A stretch of 64,000 nt of DNA from positions 1,532,732 to 1,596,731 of the forward strand of contig NZ_JAQZCH010000001.1 in the NCBI RefSeq assembly GCF_028737325.1. The letters run 5' to 3'. The position numbers and the translations under genes are program-made. The stretch's first letter is position 1, and every line of letters begins with the position of its first letter. Positions 18,103 through 27,080 of the stretch are shown here, one piece after another. The stretch comes from Microbacterium thalli (GTDB taxonomy: Bacteria; Actinomycetota; Actinomycetes; Actinomycetales; Microbacteriaceae). Below the pieces are notes generated by a model. It saw only the letters and a list, made by a program, of their open reading frames with translations, had not been told where the DNA came from and did no database searches.

Positions 18103-19326
18103 TTGTCGACCCCACCCCCGTCCTATCGCGCCGTTCTGCGCGCGCCCGGCATCCGCCCGGCGTTCCTTCCGAGCATCATCGGACGGCTCTCGCTGGCGAC
18201 CTCGGGGCTCGCTCTCGTGCTGATGCTCGAGCAGGCGACCGGGTCGTTCGCGGTCGCGGGTGCCATCACGGCTGCCCTCGGCATCGCCAACGTCATCGCG
18301 ACGCCGGTGCGTGCGCGCCTGATCGACCGTCGCGGTCAGCTCGCGATCCCGACGGCGCTCGGAGCCCTGCACACCCTCTCGCTCATCGCCTTCGCGGTGT
18401 TCCCTGCGGCGCCGCTGCCGGTGCTGCTCGTGCTGAGCATCGTCGCGGGGGTGTCGTCACCACCGTTCGGCGCGACGATGCGCGTCGTCTGGTCGGACGC
18501 CCTGCCCGCCGGGGCGCTGCGCACCCGCGGGTTCAGCCTCGACGCGGTCGCAGAAGAGGTCACCTTCGCGGTCGGTCCGCTCGTCGCCGCGGCCCTCGTC
18601 GCCCTGTCAGGGCCGGTGGCCGCGCTCGTGCTCTCCGCCGGCTGCGTCGCCGTCGGCACGGGACTGTTCGTGGCGAGCGGGCTGTCGCGTCAGCAGCGCG
18701 GGTCGCACCGCGCCACCGCTGATGAGGCAACCTCCCCGACGGTCCTGACGCCACTGCGCAGCCGCGGCTTCGTGCCGGTCGTGCTCGTGATGACCGCTCC
18801 CGGGCTCATCCTGGGCGCGGTCGAGCTCGCTGCCCCGGCGCTCGCCCTCGAAGCCGGCGCCCCGTTCCTGGCCGGCATCCTGCTCGCGCTGTTCGCGTCG
18901 GCCAGCGCCGTCGGCGGCCTTGTCTTCGGGCGGCTGCGGCTCGCCGGCTCGCACGCGGCGCAGCTGCTCGCGCTGCTCGGCGTGCTCGTCGTCTGTGTGG
19001 GTGTCGCCGGCGCCGTCGGGGGCCCGATCGCCGGGGCTGTCGGACTTCTGGTCGGCGGGCTGTGCCTGGCGCCGCTATTGATCGTCGGCTACCTCACGGC
19101 CGACGAGCTGACCGATCCGCGCGTACGCACCGAGGCCAGCAGCTGGATCAACACCGCGGTGAACCTCGGTGCGGCGGTGGGAGCGCTCGTCTTCGGCGTG
19201 ATCACGGATGCCGCCGGCCCAGGCTGGGCGCTCGGGGCGACGGCGCTCACCGCGGCGGTCGTGGGGCTTGCGGTGGCACCGCTGCTGGTCCGCCGGAACG
19301 ATGCGACAGGGCGACTGCGAGGATGA
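18103..19326 (+). CDS. MFS transporter
   Basis: This 407-residue major-facilitator protein has about twelve hydrophobic helices and a central loop around residues 186-212. The loop after helix 2 (RARLIDRRGQL) corresponds to the MFS motif A region. The pattern resembles drug/metabolite exporters of the actinobacterial type, with no substrate predictable. TTG is the start, with GGAG seven bases upstream. Its stop overlaps the next gene as ATGA, so the two are co-translated. Confidence 0.88.
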   Translation: MSTPPPSYRAVLRAPGIRPAFLPSIIGRLSLATSGLALVLMLEQATGSFAVAGAITAALGIANVIATPVRARLIDRRGQLAIPTALGALHTLSLIAFAVFPAAPLPVLLVLSIVAGVSSPPFGATMRVVWSDALPAGALRTRGFSLDAVAEEVTFAVGPLVAAALVALSGPVAALVLSAGCVAVGTGLFVASGLSRQQRGSHRATADEATSPTVLTPLRSRGFVPVVLVMTAPGLILGAVELAAPALALEAGAPFLAGILLALFASASAVGGLVFGRLRLAGSHAAQLLALLGVLVVCVGVAGAVGGPIAGAVGLLVGGLCLAPLLIVGYLTADELTDPRVRTEASSWINTAVNLGAAVGALVFGVITDAAGPGWALGATALTAAVVGLAVAPLLVRRNDATGRLRG

Positions 19327-19859
19327 CTCCCATGGACCCGCTGTACGCCGAACTGGATCGGATCTTCGCTGCGCGCGACCGTGCTGATATGGCGCCCACT
19401 ATTGCGGCCCTGCTGCCGCTTCACGAGCAGCATCCCGATGACGCGCGCGTTCTCTACGAGCTGGGCGGGGCGTACGACACCGCAGGCGAGGAGGAGCGGG
19501 CGGCCGGCTTGTACCGATGCGCGCTCGATGCGGGTCTCGCCGGCGACATCCGCCGGCGGTGCCTGCTCCAGTACGGCAGCACACTGCGGAACTTGGGCCG
19601 GTTCGACGACTCGATCGCGATGTTCGGCGGTGCGCGGCAGGAGTTCCCCGATTCGGTGGCGCTCGCCGCGTTCGAATCGCTCACCCTTCATGCGGCCGGG
19701 CGGCACAGCCTCGCGCTCGCCGGCCTGCTCGAGGTCATCGCGGCACACGTCGACGGCGACGACCTCGACCGCTACAAGCCCGCGCTGCGCGGCAACGCCC
19801 ACCATCTCCGGACGCTCGACGAGGGCGTCCGTGCCGATCGGGAGGAAGCGTCGCGCTGA
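19323..19859 (+). CDS. Tetratricopeptide-repeat protein
   Basis: This soluble 178-residue helical protein has at least two TPR-like pairs, for example ARVLYELGGAYDTAGEEERA (about 42-61) and LLQYGSTLRNLGRFDDSI (about 80-97). The family (TPR_5-like) is a protein-protein interaction scaffold of unknown partner. The first ATG overlaps the MFS stop (ATGA); a second ATG at 19332 is also usable. The gene is convergent with the acetyltransferase gene. Confidence 0.85.
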   Translation: MTPMDPLYAELDRIFAARDRADMAPTIAALLPLHEQHPDDARVLYELGGAYDTAGEEERAAGLYRCALDAGLAGDIRRRCLLQYGSTLRNLGRFDDSIAMFGGARQEFPDSVALAAFESLTLHAAGRHSLALAGLLEVIAAHVDGDDLDRYKPALRGNAHHLRTLDEGVRADREEASR

Positions 19860-19884
19860 TCGCACGCGATGCCGGGGCGGCTGG

Positions 19885-20457
19885 CTATGCTGTGTCGATG
19901 CGCCGGACGACGCGGGCGGGCGAGCCGACCGCGATGGATGCCGCGGGTACATCCTTCGTCACGACGGAGCCGGCTCCGATCACGGCGTCGTCGCCGATGG
20001 TCACACCGGGCAGCACGGTGACATTCGCCCCGAGCCACACGTTGCGCCCGAGCACGACCGGCGCCGGGAGCAGGTCGCCGCGGCGACGGGGATGGATGTC
20101 GTGCTGCAGGGTCGCGATGACGGCGTTGTGTCCGATCAGGCAGTCGTCGCCGATGGTGATGCCGCCCTGGTCCTGGAAACGGCATCCGGAGTTGATGAAC
20201 ACGCGCCGGCCGAGGCGGATGTTGCGCCCGAAGTCGGCGGTGAAGGGCGGGAAGAGCGTCACCGTCGCGTCGACGGGTCGTCCGGTGAGCTGCGTGAGGA
20301 GCGATCGCACCCGATCGGGTTCGACATACCCGCCGTTGAGTTCGCCGGCGATGCGTAACGCTCGCTGGCTCGTCTCGTGCATCGTGGCGTGCAGCGGCGA
20401 TCCGGCGGCGATGGTCTCGCCGGCGTCGAGTGCGGCGAGGAGCGCGTCGAGGCTCAC
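19885..20457 (-). CDS. Maltose/galactoside-type O-acetyltransferase (hexapeptide repeat)
   Basis: This 190-residue left-handed beta-helix acetyltransferase transfers acetyl from acetyl-CoA to a sugar hydroxyl (Maa/LacA/NodL family). A helical N-terminal Mac region is followed by hexapeptide repeats (IRLGRRVFINSGCRFQD through VTIGDDAVIGAGSVVT). The catalytic His lies in ATLQHDIHP. The GTG start overlaps the stop of the XRE regulator (GTGA), so it is translated as the second gene of that operon. The substrate is unknown. Confidence 0.9.
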   Translation of the reverse strand: MSLDALLAALDAGETIAAGSPLHATMHETSQRALRIAGELNGGYVEPDRVRSLLTQLTGRPVDATVTLFPPFTADFGRNIRLGRRVFINSGCRFQDQGGITIGDDCLIGHNAVIATLQHDIHPRRRGDLLPAPVVLGRNVWLGANVTVLPGVTIGDDAVIGAGSVVTKDVPAASIAVGSPARVVRRIDTA

Positions 20458-21320
20458 GAGACGCCCGTCGTCGTCGCCGACCAGCTGGCCAGCATCTGCA
20501 GGCGCTCGGCGGTGGGCGATCCGGGCTCGGCGGTGTAGACGAGCAGCGCCAGTCCGTCCTCGGCGGTGACAGACAGCTCCTCGTAGGCGAGGGTGAGTTC
20601 GCCGACGACCGGGTGATGGAAGCGCTTGGTGCCGCTGCCGTGCGTACGAACGTCGTGCGCGGACCACAGCCGCGCGAACGTCTCGCTGCGGGTGGTCAGT
20701 TCGCCGACGAGGTCTTGCATCGCCCGGTCGTGGGGGTCTCGGCCCGCTTCGACGCGCATGATGCCGACGCACATCTGCGCGAACAGCTCCCAGTCGGGGT
20801 AGAAGTCACGTGAGGCGGGGTCGAGGAACTGGAATCGGGCCAGGTTCGGAACCCGGCCGCCCGTGCCGATGACGGGCGAGTAGAACGCCGCACCGAGCGC
20901 GTTGGTCGCCACGAGGTTCTGGTGACGGTCGCGCACGAATGCGGGGCCACCGGTGATCGCGTCGAGGGTGCGTTGCAGGCCGGGCCGCGGCGGCAGTTGC
21001 GATGAGGCTCGGCGTCGTGAACGTCCCGAGGTCGGCGTGCCGTCGGCGACGCGGGCCAGGTCGAGAAGATGCATCCGTTCGGTCTCGTCGAGCATCAGCG
21101 CGCGGGCGAGCGACTCGAGCACGCCGGCGGATGCGCCGCCGATGTCTCCCCGCTCGAGCTTGGCGTAGTACTCGACGCTCACGTCGGCGAGCATCGCGAC
21201 CTCGGCGCGCCGCAGACCGCTCACGCGGCGGTTCACGCCGGCGGGCAGGCCGACGTCGGCGGGGGAGAGTCGCGCCCGCCGGGTCATGAGGAACTCGCGC
21301 ACCTCGGCCTTGTTGTTCAT
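20454..21320 (-). CDS. XRE-family regulator with MmyB-like ligand domain
   Basis: This 288-residue transcription factor has an N-terminal helix-turn-helix (about 25-90, RAEVAMLADVSVEYYAKLERG) and a C-terminal MmyB-like domain (about 105-270), thought to bind a small hydrophobic or fatty-acid-like ligand. The family usually represses a divergent oxidoreductase or cupin gene. Here the cupin gene starts 132 bases away on the other strand and is a likely target. The ATG at 21320 is used; a GTG three codons earlier is in frame. Confidence 0.88.
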   Translation of the reverse strand: MNNKAEVREFLMTRRARLSPADVGLPAGVNRRVSGLRRAEVAMLADVSVEYYAKLERGDIGGASAGVLESLARALMLDETERMHLLDLARVADGTPTSGRSRRRASSQLPPRPGLQRTLDAITGGPAFVRDRHQNLVATNALGAAFYSPVIGTGGRVPNLARFQFLDPASRDFYPDWELFAQMCVGIMRVEAGRDPHDRAMQDLVGELTTRSETFARLWSAHDVRTHGSGTKRFHHPVVGELTLAYEELSVTAEDGLALLVYTAEPGSPTAERLQMLASWSATTTGVS

Positions 21321-21452
21321 ACCGTTCACGCTACGGCGCGCGCCGGACGCGAGGCACTCCCTGTCGGTACACGTCTTGCCGGGGTCTGTCCGAGCGGCCG
21401 CGTCGGGCGTTCACTGGTACTCATCCCGCACGCCGATCAGGAAGGTCCTCTC

Positions 21453-21851
21453 ATGGACGTCGTCCCCACGCCCCCGACGGTGAAGAACCCGCCCGAGTGG
21501 TTCACCGGTAATGTCTGGCTCGACCCGGTCGCCGCGCCGCGGGACGCGGAGCAGCGGATGAGCGCGGGCCTGGTGCGGTTCGCGCCCGGGGCGCGCACCG
21601 CGTGGCACTCCCACCCGCTCGGTCAGACCCTGCGGATCATCGAGGGCACGGCGCTCGTGCAGGCTCGCGGCGGGGCCGTCGTCGAGGTCCACGCCGGTCA
21701 GACCGTCTATAGCCCTCCCGGCGAGGAGCACTGGCACGGGGCCGCGCCCGACAGCTTCATGACACATCTCGCTCTGTGGGAGACGCCCGACGGCGGCGAG
21801 AGTGCGTCGTGGGGCGCCCACGTCACCGACGAGGAGTACCGGGCGCGCTGA
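21453..21851 (+). CDS. Cupin-domain protein
   Basis: This is a single-domain cupin of 132 residues. The metal-site motifs are WHSHPLGQTLRIIEG (about 49-63) and PGEEHWHGA (about 88-96), so it should bind Mn, Fe or Zn. Similar small cupins occur beside carboxymuconolactone-decarboxylase-like proteins and quinone or flavin reductases. The ATG follows GAAGG by seven bases. It is divergent from the XRE regulator gene, which may control it. Confidence 0.88.
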   Translation: MDVVPTPPTVKNPPEWFTGNVWLDPVAAPRDAEQRMSAGLVRFAPGARTAWHSHPLGQTLRIIEGTALVQARGGAVVEVHAGQTVYSPPGEEHWHGAAPDSFMTHLALWETPDGGESASWGAHVTDEEYRAR

Positions 21852-21881
21852 CCGCTTGTACCGGTCCCGCGCGCCGGCTCA

Positions 21882-22568
21882 TCACTCGACGCTGACCACT
21901 CCGAGCTCGTAGGCCCGGATGACCGCTTGCACGCGGTTCGCGAGGTCGAGCTTCAGGAGGATCCGGCCGAAGTGCGCCTTCACCGTCGATTCGCTCAGGT
22001 GCAGGGCTGCGGCGATCTCGGCGTTCGTGAGTCCCTGTCCGACGCACCGGAACACGTCGCGCTCGCGCGGCGAGAGTGCGGCGAGGGCGTCACCGGATGC
22101 CGGTGCGTCCGGGCGCGCGAGATGCGGTATCGCGATGTCGATGAGTTTCGCGGTGATCCGGGGCGAGACCACCGCGTCGCCCGTCGTGACGGCCCGCACT
22201 GCGGCGACGAGCTCGTCGGGGCGTGTGTTCTTGAGCAGGAAGCCCGCCGCTCCGGCGCGCAGCGCACCGAAGGCGAACTCGTCGAGGTCGTACGTCGTCA
22301 GGACGAGGATGCGGGTGTCGGGCAGCGCGGCGGTGAGTTCTCGCGTCGCCGCGATGCCGTCGACGCCCGGCATCCGTACGTCCATCAGCACGACGTCGGG
22401 CCGCAGACGCTGTGCCGCCCGCACCGCCTCGGCGCCGTCGGATGCCTCGCCCACCACGACGATGTCGGGCTGCGCCTCGAGCACGAGACGCAAGCCGTAG
22501 CGGATGAGCTCCTGGTCGTCGACGAGCAGCACGGCGATACGGCCCTCGGGCGTGGCGGGCTGGCTCAT
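21882..22568 (-). CDS. NarL/LuxR-type response regulator
   Basis: This 228-residue protein has a receiver domain with acidic D17/D18, phospho-acceptor D63 in VLMDVRMPG and the conserved Lys of LLKNT. A C-terminal LuxR helix-turn-helix (about 165-222, LSPRERDVFRCVGQGLTNAEIA) follows. It is the last gene of a four-gene, fully overlapping operon: ABC ATPase, permease, kinase, regulator. The system most likely senses a membrane stress or peptide and adjusts the exporter. Confidence 0.93.
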   Translation of the reverse strand: MSQPATPEGRIAVLLVDDQELIRYGLRLVLEAQPDIVVVGEASDGAEAVRAAQRLRPDVVLMDVRMPGVDGIAATRELTAALPDTRILVLTTYDLDEFAFGALRAGAAGFLLKNTRPDELVAAVRAVTTGDAVVSPRITAKLIDIAIPHLARPDAPASGDALAALSPRERDVFRCVGQGLTNAEIAAALHLSESTVKAHFGRILLKLDLANRVQAVIRAYELGVVSVE

Positions 22569-23764
22569 CGGTCCTCCGTCGAGAGGCGGACGAACACCCG
22601 CCAGCCGCCCCCGGCGACCGGCCCCGCCTCCACCGACCCATCGTAGAAGGCGGCCCGTTCGCGGATGCCGACGAGCCCTCGTCCGGCGCCCGCGGCCGGG
22701 TCGGTCGGTGCCGCAACGTCCTTGACCAGGATCGTCACCTCGGAGCGGCTGAACACCAGCTGCACCAGGACGTCGCGCACGCCGCGGCCGTGACGCAGCA
22801 CGTTCGTCAGGGCCTCTTGCACGATGCGGTAGATCGTGAGGCTGACCGCCGCGCCCTCGGTGAGCGAGCCGGTCTGCTCCAGGCGGACCGGGATGCCGGC
22901 GGCGCGGAACTCGTCGACGAGCGCGGGGATCCGTTCCACCCGCGGCGCTTCGGCCGGCGGCGCGGCATCCCGCTCGTCACGGACGGCGGTGAGCAGTCGG
23001 CGCACTTCGCCGAGCGTGCGACGGCCGGTCTCGCTGACACGGCCGATCGCGCGGTGCGCCTCGTCGGGGCGGGCGTTGACCGAGGCCTGGGCGCCGTCGG
23101 CGAGCGCCACCATCACCGCGAGGCTGTGGGCGATGACGTCGTGCATTTCGCGGGCGATGCGTTCGCGTTCGGCCGCGGCCGCGATGCTCGCCTCCTGATC
23201 GCGTTCGCGTCGCAGGTGTTCGGCCCGCTCGGCGAGCGCTGCGGCCTGACGGCGGCCGTGCCCGGCGTTGATGCCGAGCAGCGTGGCGATGAGGCTCGCC
23301 GCGAGCACGACCACGGTGATGCTGAGCCAGTCGGTGGCCCAGGCTGCGGCATCCGCGCGCGGGGCGAGGCCCAGCAGCGGCGGTCCCGAGCGCACCCGCA
23401 GCGCGAGCATGAGCGCCGCCGCCGTGCCCCCGGCTGCGGCCCAGCCGAAAGCGATCCAGGCGCCGCGGCTGTCGCGTACACCGGCCCGGTACAGCCCCGC
23501 GATGACGAGTGCGGCCTCCGCGCCCGACCCCACCGCGAACGACGCGAGCATCAGAACGATGGCCGCACCGAACGCGACCGCCGGGCGCCGCCGCGAGACG
23601 AGGACGACGGCCGTCCCGGCGATGGCGAGCAGCACCAGCGGCCACAGGGGAGTGGCGATGGTGGACTCGACCGACAGGTAGCCGAGGGCCGCCGCGATGA
23701 CCAGGTAGCCGGCCAGGATCGCGGTGTCAGCGGCATCCGGTCGTCGCCGGGACGGAGCCATCAT
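22565..23764 (-). CDS. NarL-type sensor histidine kinase
   Basis: This 399-residue kinase has an N-terminal membrane block with about five hydrophobic helices (10-165), a short coiled coil and a HisKA_3 dimerisation box. H208 in AREMHDVIAHSL is the phosphorylated residue. The ATPase domain is compact (IVQEALTNVLRHG as N-box, GRGLVGIRERAAFYDG as G-box). There is no large extracellular sensor, as in intramembrane-sensing kinases paired with ABC exporters. The ATG overlaps the permease stop (ATGA) and its own stop overlaps the regulator start. Confidence 0.92.
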   Translation of the reverse strand: MMAPSRRRPDAADTAILAGYLVIAAALGYLSVESTIATPLWPLVLLAIAGTAVVLVSRRRPAVAFGAAIVLMLASFAVGSGAEAALVIAGLYRAGVRDSRGAWIAFGWAAAGGTAAALMLALRVRSGPPLLGLAPRADAAAWATDWLSITVVVLAASLIATLLGINAGHGRRQAAALAERAEHLRRERDQEASIAAAAERERIAREMHDVIAHSLAVMVALADGAQASVNARPDEAHRAIGRVSETGRRTLGEVRRLLTAVRDERDAAPPAEAPRVERIPALVDEFRAAGIPVRLEQTGSLTEGAAVSLTIYRIVQEALTNVLRHGRGVRDVLVQLVFSRSEVTILVKDVAAPTDPAAGAGRGLVGIRERAAFYDGSVEAGPVAGGGWRVFVRLSTEDR

Positions 23765-24603
23765 GCGTCTTTGGTCCGCAGCGCGATGGCGCCGATCACG
23801 AGGGCGCCCGCGGCCCAGATCGCCGCGATGGTCCAGCCGGCGCCGACGCTGATGTGTCCACTCCACAGGTCGATGAACGGTCCGCCCTCGATCCCGACCC
23901 GGCCCATCGCGTCGCCGGCGTTGCCGAGCAGCGCCAGGCGCAGCACGCGCGAGAGCAGACCGAAGGGCAGCAGCGAGCTGAGCACCGGCAGCAGCAGGGT
24001 CGCGGCGAACACGATGATCGAGCCCGCCGTCGTCGAGCGCACGAGGGTCGTCACGCCGAGCCCGAAGACCGCGCAGAGGCCCAGGTAGACGGCCGAGCCG
24101 ACCAAAGCGAGCATCACGCCGGGAGCGGTGAGCGGGGCGTCGAGGCCGAAGCCGGCGTAGATCGGGTTGGTGACCGCCCACGACACGAACACGGTGACGA
24201 GGGCCACGACGGTGACGGCGGTCAACGCGACGACGGCTTTCGCGGCCAGCACCCGCATCCGGTGGGGGACGGCGGTGAGCGTCGTCTGCATGGCACCGGA
24301 GGAGTACTCGGCGCCGATCAACATAACGCCGAAGATACCGGCGATGATCTGCCCGAGCACGACGGTCGGCACAGTGACGTCGGCGAGCGTCCGTTCGATC
24401 GAGGGAACCGAGGGCACTCCCGACGACTCGAGCGTCACCCCGAGGAACAGACTGCCGCCCACTCCGATGGCGAGGATTCCGGCGAGGGCGAGAACGGATG
24501 CCGGCAGGCTCAGGGCCTTGATCCACTCGGAGTGCACGACGGCCGTGAAGGGCGGGCGCTGTGTGCGTGCGTCGGCGCGGTGCGGTTTGGCGGTGAGGGC
24601 CAT
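23761..24603 (-). CDS. ABC-2-type exporter permease
   Basis: This 280-residue membrane subunit has six hydrophobic helices (first at about 38-58, last at about 255-275). It includes the ABC-2 signature-like EYSSGAMQTTLTAVPHR loop found in lantibiotic or antibiotic self-protection transporters. It pairs with the ATPase encoded just upstream through a TGATG overlap. The cargo is unknown; a peptide antibiotic or lipid is plausible by family. Confidence 0.9.
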   Translation of the reverse strand: MALTAKPHRADARTQRPPFTAVVHSEWIKALSLPASVLALAGILAIGVGGSLFLGVTLESSGVPSVPSIERTLADVTVPTVVLGQIIAGIFGVMLIGAEYSSGAMQTTLTAVPHRMRVLAAKAVVALTAVTVVALVTVFVSWAVTNPIYAGFGLDAPLTAPGVMLALVGSAVYLGLCAVFGLGVTTLVRSTTAGSIIVFAATLLLPVLSSLLPFGLLSRVLRLALLGNAGDAMGRVGIEGGPFIDLWSGHISVGAGWTIAAIWAAGALVIGAIALRTKDA

Positions 24604-25529
24604 CACTGGTTCTCCTTCGTGGTGGTCGGTGTCGAGCGGTACTCGGTGGCTTGCGCGGTGAGCGCCAGGTAGGCGTCTTCGAGCGAGCCGGCGACCGACG
24701 TCACCTCGTAGAGCACGACTCCCGCGGCACCCGCGATGCCGGCGACCTCTTCGGCCGAGAGATCGGTGATGTCGAGCGCTCCGTCGGCGCGCGTGACCAC
24801 CGTCACGCCCGGGCGGGCGATCGCGGCGCGCAGGCGGTCGGGGTCGTGCGTGCGCACCCGCACCACCGACTGCGTCACACCGGCGATGACCTCCTGCAGC
24901 GGACCATCGGCGAGGATCGCACCGCGCCCGATCACGATCAGCTGTTCCGCGGTCTGCGCCATCTCGCTCATCACGTGCGACGACAGCAGCACCGTCCTGC
25001 CCTCGGCGGCGAGATCGCGCAGCAGACCGCGGATCCACAGGATGCCGTCGGGGTCGAGGCCGTTGATCGGCTCGTCGAGGATGATCGTCTGCGGGTCGCC
25101 GAGCATGGCCGCGGCGATCCCGAGCCGCTGCCCCATGCCGAGCGAGAACCCGCCCACCCGCTTGTTCGCGACCGCGGCGATGCCCGTGCGCTCCATGACC
25201 TCGTGCACGCGCGGGGCACGGATGCGGTGGGTCGCGGCGATCGCGAGCAGGTGCTTGTAGGCGGTGCGACGCTTGTGTGCGGCGCGGGCGTCGAGCAGCA
25301 CGCCGACCTCGCGGAGCGGTGCGGGCAGGTCGCGGTAGGCGCGACCGTTGACCTCGGCGGTGCCGGATGTCGGCCGGTCGAGCCCGACGATCATGCGCAT
25401 GGTCGTCGACTTGCCGGCGCCGTTCGGACCGAGGAACCCGGTCACCTTGCCCGGCTCGACGGTGAAGTCGAGGCCGTCGACGGCCACCTTGTCGCCGTAC
25501 CGTTTCGACAGCGATTGAACACGGATCAT
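24603..25529 (-). CDS. ABC exporter ATP-binding protein (BcrA-like)
   Basis: This 308-residue ATPase has Walker A GPNGAGKST (about 37-45), Q-loop, signature FSLGMGQRLG, Walker B TIILDEPINGLDP and H-loop SSHVMSE. The C-terminal 80 residues form the accessory domain of the DrrA/BcrA subgroup. It is the first gene of the ATPase-permease-kinase-regulator operon. The promoter should lie in the 40 bases upstream that remain after the terminator of the preceding gene. Confidence 0.94.
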   Translation of the reverse strand: MIRVQSLSKRYGDKVAVDGLDFTVEPGKVTGFLGPNGAGKSTTMRMIVGLDRPTSGTAEVNGRAYRDLPAPLREVGVLLDARAAHKRRTAYKHLLAIAATHRIRAPRVHEVMERTGIAAVANKRVGGFSLGMGQRLGIAAAMLGDPQTIILDEPINGLDPDGILWIRGLLRDLAAEGRTVLLSSHVMSEMAQTAEQLIVIGRGAILADGPLQEVIAGVTQSVVRVRTHDPDRLRAAIARPGVTVVTRADGALDITDLSAEEVAGIAGAAGVVLYEVTSVAGSLEDAYLALTAQATEYRSTPTTTKENQ

Positions 25530-25569
25530 GTGTCACCCTTTCGTCGCCGTCGACGCTACGGACGGCGAG

Positions 25570-25604
25570 AAAACCGCACATCGGCCCGGGGTCCGGATGT
25601 GCGG
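25570..25604 (-). terminator. Intrinsic terminator after the SdpI-like gene
   Basis: On the minus strand a 9-bp stem (CCGCACATC with GATGTGCGG, 25574-25582 and 25596-25604) is followed by TTTT. It separates the SdpI-like gene from the ABC operon downstream. Confidence 0.85.
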
Positions 25605-25643
25605 GGGCGACCAGTACCTGGGTCTATACCGCTGGGCCGGGTC

Positions 25644-26015
25644 TCAGGCGCGGGTGTGGTCGGTCGCCTTCTTCGCGGCTCTGGTGCCGACCCGCGTGCC
25701 CCACATCATTACGAGCAGCATCAGGATGCCGCCGATGAGCACGCCGATGGCGAGTGCCTCGGTCGGAACGGGAAGCAGAGTGCTCGCGGCGATCACGAAC
25801 GCGATGACGCCGGTGATGAGCGTCGGGCGCTTCGCGCGTTTGTGAGCTGCCAGCCGGGCCTCGTCACTCGTCATGGTGCTGGGGACGCGGATGCCGGCGA
25901 GCGCGTTCCGCTTGAGCCGCCCCGAGCCGGCGGCCCGCGCCATCCAGATCAGCGCGCTCCCGGAACCTGTCATGACGACGAAGATCACGACGCGGGCGAC
26001 GAGGTCGTTCTCCAT
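25644..26015 (-). CDS. SdpI-family membrane protein
   Basis: This 123-residue protein has three hydrophobic helices (about 8-26, 68-85, 88-107). The SdpI-domain motif RNALAGIRVPSTMTSDEA lies between helices 1 and 2. In Bacillus, SdpI is the immunity protein against the SDP toxin, but the short actinobacterial versions have unknown roles. No toxin gene is visible next to it. A strong terminator follows. Confidence 0.87.
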   Translation of the reverse strand: MENDLVARVVIFVVMTGSGSALIWMARAAGSGRLKRNALAGIRVPSTMTSDEARLAAHKRAKRPTLITGVIAFVIAASTLLPVPTEALAIGVLIGGILMLLVMMWGTRVGTRAAKKATDHTRA

Positions 26016-26057
26016 CCGTCCGACCCTAGCCAGACGATGCTCGTCGCCGTGGTGCGG

Positions 26058-26528
26058 TCACTTGTCGAAGCGGGCGCCGGCGGGGTTGCTGGGGAGGATG
26101 TACAGGACCAGGAGGGCGATCGCCCCGATTCCGGGCACCACGCTGATGAACCAGAACGGACCCGCGAGGTTGGCGTCGTGCAGCCGTCGCCACGAGATCG
26201 CGAGCGTCGGGATGAGGGTGGCCAGCATCCACAGGAACAGCAGGATGCCGCCCACGCCGATGAGCGGCCCCGGCTGGCTGCGTCCCGTGATGGGGTCGGT
26301 CGTCGCTCCGGCGAAGGCCCCGATGAGCATGAACACCGTGATCGCCGTCACCACGAGCGCCTGTGCCAGGTACCACCACCAGAACTCGCTGCGGCTCGCG
26401 CGACCCGAGAACGTGGCGTACTTGCGCCAGAACCGTCCGAACGCCTGCCCGAACGAGGCGCCGTAGAGCGGCTGCGACAGGGGAGTGGACGCGGATGCAG
26501 CGGGGTGCGACGGGGTGGCGTAGGTCAC
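26058..26528 (-). CDS. DUF805-family membrane protein
   Basis: This 156-residue protein has a Pro/Ser-rich N-terminus, the DUF805 signature FWRKYATFSGRASRSEFWWW (about 33-52), three hydrophobic helices, and the characteristic ISWRRLHDANLAG before the last helix. Function is unknown for the family. The ATG is preceded by GGAGGAACC on the minus strand. It is probably transcribed alone. Confidence 0.9.
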   Translation of the reverse strand: MTYATPSHPAASASTPLSQPLYGASFGQAFGRFWRKYATFSGRASRSEFWWWYLAQALVVTAITVFMLIGAFAGATTDPITGRSQPGPLIGVGGILLFLWMLATLIPTLAISWRRLHDANLAGPFWFISVVPGIGAIALLVLYILPSNPAGARFDK

Positions 26529-26616
26529 GGTTCCTCCAAAGCTGGGTTGCCCGCACCATATCAGCGAGGCGTGACGGGCTCATCGCCTCGTCGTTGCCGC
26601 CGGATGACAGACGAAG

Positions 26617-26653
26617 GCCCCGGCCACCGCGCTCAAGGAGTGGGTGCCGGGGC
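26617..26653 (-). terminator. Hairpin downstream of the HesB-like gene
   Basis: GCCCCGGC (26617-26624) pairs with GCCGGGGC (26646-26653) around a 21-base loop. It sits 18 bases after the stop of the HesB-like gene. There is no T-run, so it is a weak or Rho-assisted terminator at best. Confidence 0.4.
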
Positions 26654-26671
26654 TCTCGAAGACTGCTGGCG

Positions 26672-26953
26672 TCAGGCGCGGACGCCGAGTGCGAAGCTGA
26701 TCGCGCCTTCGCCGTCGACCTGCGCGTCGAGGACGCTCTCGTCCAGCGCGAGCGCTGCGGCCGGGTCGACGAACACGCGGGCACCGTCGGCCTCGACCAC
26801 GGCATCCTCGCTCTGCGGTGCCTCGGCAAGCGAAAGAGCGAAACCTGTCTCGGGGGAGCCGGTGTCGGCAATGCGGACACCACCGGCCTCGGCGGGGATC
26901 TGAGCGGTGAGGTTTTTCACCGCGGTGGCGGCGTTCTCGGTGAGCGTGAGCAT
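26672..26953 (-). CDS. HesB/IscA-fold protein without cysteines
   Basis: This 93-residue protein has the A-type iron-sulphur carrier fold by pattern (MLTLTENAATAVKNL start, GVRIAD, FVDPAAALALDESVLDA). The three cluster-binding Cys are absent; the protein has no cysteine at all. It therefore cannot bind a cluster as IscA does. Such Cys-less members are common in actinobacteria and have no assigned role. The ATG is preceded by GGAAGGAGAGCTTC. Confidence 0.82.
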   Translation of the reverse strand: MLTLTENAATAVKNLTAQIPAEAGGVRIADTGSPETGFALSLAEAPQSEDAVVEADGARVFVDPAAALALDESVLDAQVDGEGAISFALGVRA

Positions 26954-27080
26954 GAAGCTCTCCTTCCGTGGATTGCTGCGGAACCGGCCACGATTCCGAG
27001 AATCGGTGGCAGACGCAAACGTAGGCGGTGACTCCCAGGGGATTCGGAAGGTCGAGGACGCTTAGACTCGGAGGTGCCTA

